A stretch of DNA of 9,290 bases from Verrucomicrobiales bacterium (GTDB lineage: Bacteria > Verrucomicrobiota > Verrucomicrobiia > Limisphaerales > Palsa-1400), in NCBI GenBank assembly GCA_028293405.1, contig JAQGOW010000192.1, forward strand, positions 1 to 9,290. The letters are read 5' to 3'. Shown here one piece after another: positions 7,693 to 9,290 of the stretch. The notes beneath the pieces are model-generated. The model saw only the letters and a program-made list of their open reading frames with translations, searched no databases and was not told the DNA's origin. Each line of letters starts with the position of its first letter. The first letter of the stretch is position 1. Both the position numbers and the translations under genes were made by a program.

Positions 7693-9290
7693 GACAGAAT
7701 TTCGTTCTGAACCTTATCCCAGCGGAAGAGCTCGAGCTTCTCTGGTTGGTCAAAGAAGAATTCCTCTAAATACGGCTCAATTTCTAAATTCCAAATGTCC
7801 GCGACTTCGTTTTTTAAATCTGTGCGAAGAAAAAAACTGATTCCGATATGATAATTCTTATCGTTGATAATCTTATTTACGTTTGTAAGAACTTTAATCA
7901 GACCAGCTGTTGTGAATCCTGTTTTTGAATGGAATTCTGCCAGCACTTCGTAATTGGGAATAAGTTCAAGAAAGGCGAATCTTCGTCGCAACGCATGGTC
8001 CACAAGAGCGATCGATCTATCGGCAGTGTTCATTGTGCCAATGAGGCGAACGTTTTTTGGAATTTGAAAAGGAGTTCCACCAGCCAATCGCACTTCGCGA
8101 TTCCTATATTCGAGCAGATACATCAGTTCGCCGAAAACGCGCGCGACATTCGCGCGATTTATTTCGTCGACGATTAAAACTGAAATCCCGTTTCTGCTTT
8201 GCGCCTTCGCACAAAACTCTAAGAAGGTTCCGCGCACGAGGGGGTACGACAGACCACCGTTCGGCGAGTTTATCGGGCGGATACCTTCGATAAAATCCTC
8301 GTACGAATACGCCGGGTGGAACTGCACCAATTCGCAAACGCCATCGCCCCCTCCAGTGAGATGGGCTGCGAGCTTTTCAGCGACAAACGTCTTTCCGGTT
8401 CCCGGTGGACCGTAAACGATGGCTTGCCCTTTTCTATTAATACTGCGAACCCACCGAGTTAATTGATCAATTGGATACCCGGTTTCTGCAGCGCAACTCT
8501 CGATTGAATACACTGGTCTCAGCTGCGGAATATCCGCGGTATCAGAGATGGTTTCCGAAGGATCCGCTTCCTCCGGTCCACGAAGAAACTTATCAACATG
8601 CGGTAGAGGATTGTTGTGCAAAACAACCAGCGCGAGAGGGAAGAACATCAAAAACAAGTCCGATACCTTACTTACAAGATCTGATTCGGAGAGTTTCACC
8701 ACCGAGCTTAGATTGAAAAAAACCCGCAACGTAGGTTCAACCTTCGGACACCGATTCGCCCACTCTACAAAAGTCACTGGAGCAACGAATCCGGGGGGGG
8801 TCTCCTCTGGACGTCGAACCCCGTACTTGACACCAGCTTCCGAGAAACCTTTTTCAAGCCTCGATGCAAGTTCGGTCGCGTTTGCCTGAAGCTTTTGTAT
8901 AAACAGCTTCTTTGCGCCGCTACCGTAATCGCCAATTGAGAATCCAACCTCCAAGTCGTCGCGGGTGATGGTGACAAAAAGTTGAGCGCTTTCGGTTCGT
9001 TTGGATTCTTTTGGGTAAAAAGCCCCCCAAAGATAACTGTGTGCACCACCTTTACCAAAATCATCTTTGTGGAAACGCGCGACGATACGCTTTTCCGTTT
9101 CTAGTGTGTCCAATACCGCACGAGGCATTTGCTGGCGGACCCGATCGAACAACATTTTTAACGGGTTTTCCACTTCCAGTTTGAACGCGTCTTTGTTGGC
9201 ATTGTAGTGGGCAACAGTTGGTGTAGTTCCTAAACTATCCAGAAGTTCAAACGTTTTACTCGAGAAAAGCCGGCGTTCACTGTCTTGCAG
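7689..9290 (-). CDS. mcrB: McrB-family GTPase/AAA+ motor of an McrBC restriction system (5' end outside window)
   Basis: GTP-dependent AAA+ motor that recognises target DNA, translocates and activates McrC. In-frame coding continues from a GTG at 9173 through 39 further open codons to the right edge with conserved-looking sequence (for example TFELLDSLGTTPTVAYHN), so the true start lies outside the window and the GTG is probably internal. Counting from the first codon in the window, the N-terminal domain spans about 1-160 and a linker follows to about 285. The AAA+ domain has Walker A GPPGTGKT (294-301), Walker B VLIVDE followed by INRAN (371-381), the McrB signature MNTADRS (420-426) and the arginine-rich HALRRRF (432-438). 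A helical C-terminal part ends in EILS. The N-terminal segment, with FHKDDFGKGGAHSYLWGAF, resembles DUF2461 rather than the classical McrB_N domain; this is a resemblance from memory. The ATGA overlap with mcrC shows that the two form one operon. Confidence 0.94.
   Translation of the reverse strand: MQDSERRLFSSKTFELLDSLGTTPTVAHYNANKDAFKLEVENPLKMLFDRVRQQMPRAVLDTLETEKRIVARFHKDDFGKGGAHSYLWGAFYPKESKRTESAQLFVTITRDDLEVGFSIGDYGSGAKKLFIQKLQANATELASRLEKGFSEAGVKYGVRRPEETPPGFVAPVTFVEWANRCPKVEPTLRVFFNLSSVVKLSESDLVSKVSDLFLMFFPLALVVLHNNPLPHVDKFLRGPEEADPSETISDTADIPQLRPVYSIESCAAETGYPIDQLTRWVRSINRKGQAIVYGPPGTGKTFVAEKLAAHLTGGGDGVCELVQFHPAYSYEDFIEGIRPINSPNGGLSYPLVRGTFLEFCAKAQSRNGISVLIVDEINRANVARVFGELMYLLEYRNREVRLAGGTPFQIPKNVRLIGTMNTADRSIALVDHALRRRFAFLELIPNYEVLAEFHSKTGFTTAGLIKVLTNVNKIINDKNYHIGISFFLRTDLKNEVADIWNLEIEPYLEEFFFDQPEKLELFRWDKVQNEILS
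8793..8800 (-). repeat. Homopolymer of eight C in the mcrB coding strand
   Basis: The plus strand reads eight G in a row, giving ACC CCC CCC GGA (Thr-Pro-Pro-Gly) in mcrB. It lies after the N-terminal domain and before the AAA+ domain. The frame is intact at this length. A gain or loss of one base would remove the motor domain and, through coupling, probably lower McrC translation too. Tracts of this kind can mediate phase variation and are also common sites of sequencing error. Confidence 0.6.

Noticed and set aside
8716..8722. Run of seven T in the mcrB coding strand (T TTT TTC in frame) as a programmed -1 frameshift site
   Set aside because: The heptamer fits a slippery pattern, but the zero frame already encodes the full McrB and I see no downstream stimulatory structure or useful alternative frame.
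9171..9173. GTG as the start of mcrB
   Set aside because: The same frame stays open to the window edge for 39 more codons with sequence that fits the N-terminal domain, so the real start is probably outside the window.

Overview
The window looks like chromosomal DNA of a Verrucomicrobiota-type bacterium (Pedosphaera/Limisphaerales-like). This is inferred from the style of the first large protein: a secreted chain of delta-60 repeats, immunoglobulin-like and LamG modules, rich in Thr, Asn and Ser, with a C-terminal segment of a kind I associate with that phylum. No rRNA or other marker gene is present to confirm it.

Layout. Positions 1-69 hold the last 22 codons of an upstream plus-strand reading frame. 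A 232-bp gap follows, with three copies of a 9-bp direct repeat but no convincing promoter. At 302-4477 lies a gene for a secreted 1391-residue protein: a signal peptide, seven delta-60 repeats that probably form a seven-bladed beta-propeller, five Ig-like domains, a LamG domain, a sixth Ig-like domain, a second LamG domain and a C-terminal tail domain. Its stop codon overlaps by ATGA the start of a 617-residue MutS-family ATPase (4474-6327). That protein keeps the MutS core and ATPase motifs, lacks the mismatch-recognition domain and carries four predicted membrane helices.

A 159-bp gap (6328-6486) then separates two convergent transcription units. It contains a perfect 9-bp-stem hairpin inside an extended palindrome, which may be a shared terminator, a REP-like element, or both.

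The right third (6487-9290) is a minus-strand McrBC-type restriction operon: mcrB (upstream, cut by the right edge) and mcrC, also joined by an ATGA overlap. McrB has the GTPase/AAA+ motifs of the family, including the MNTADRS signature. McrC has a PD-(D/E)XK nuclease core. The N-terminus of this McrB does not look like the classical E. coli methyl-DNA-binding domain; it resembles DUF2461, so the modification or structure it senses is unknown. It also contains a run of eight C that could allow on/off switching. Two hand-counted 60-bp lines in mcrC are about 40% GC against about 65% in two lines of the MutS-like gene, consistent with the defence operon having been acquired horizontally, with the hairpin gap close to the junction.
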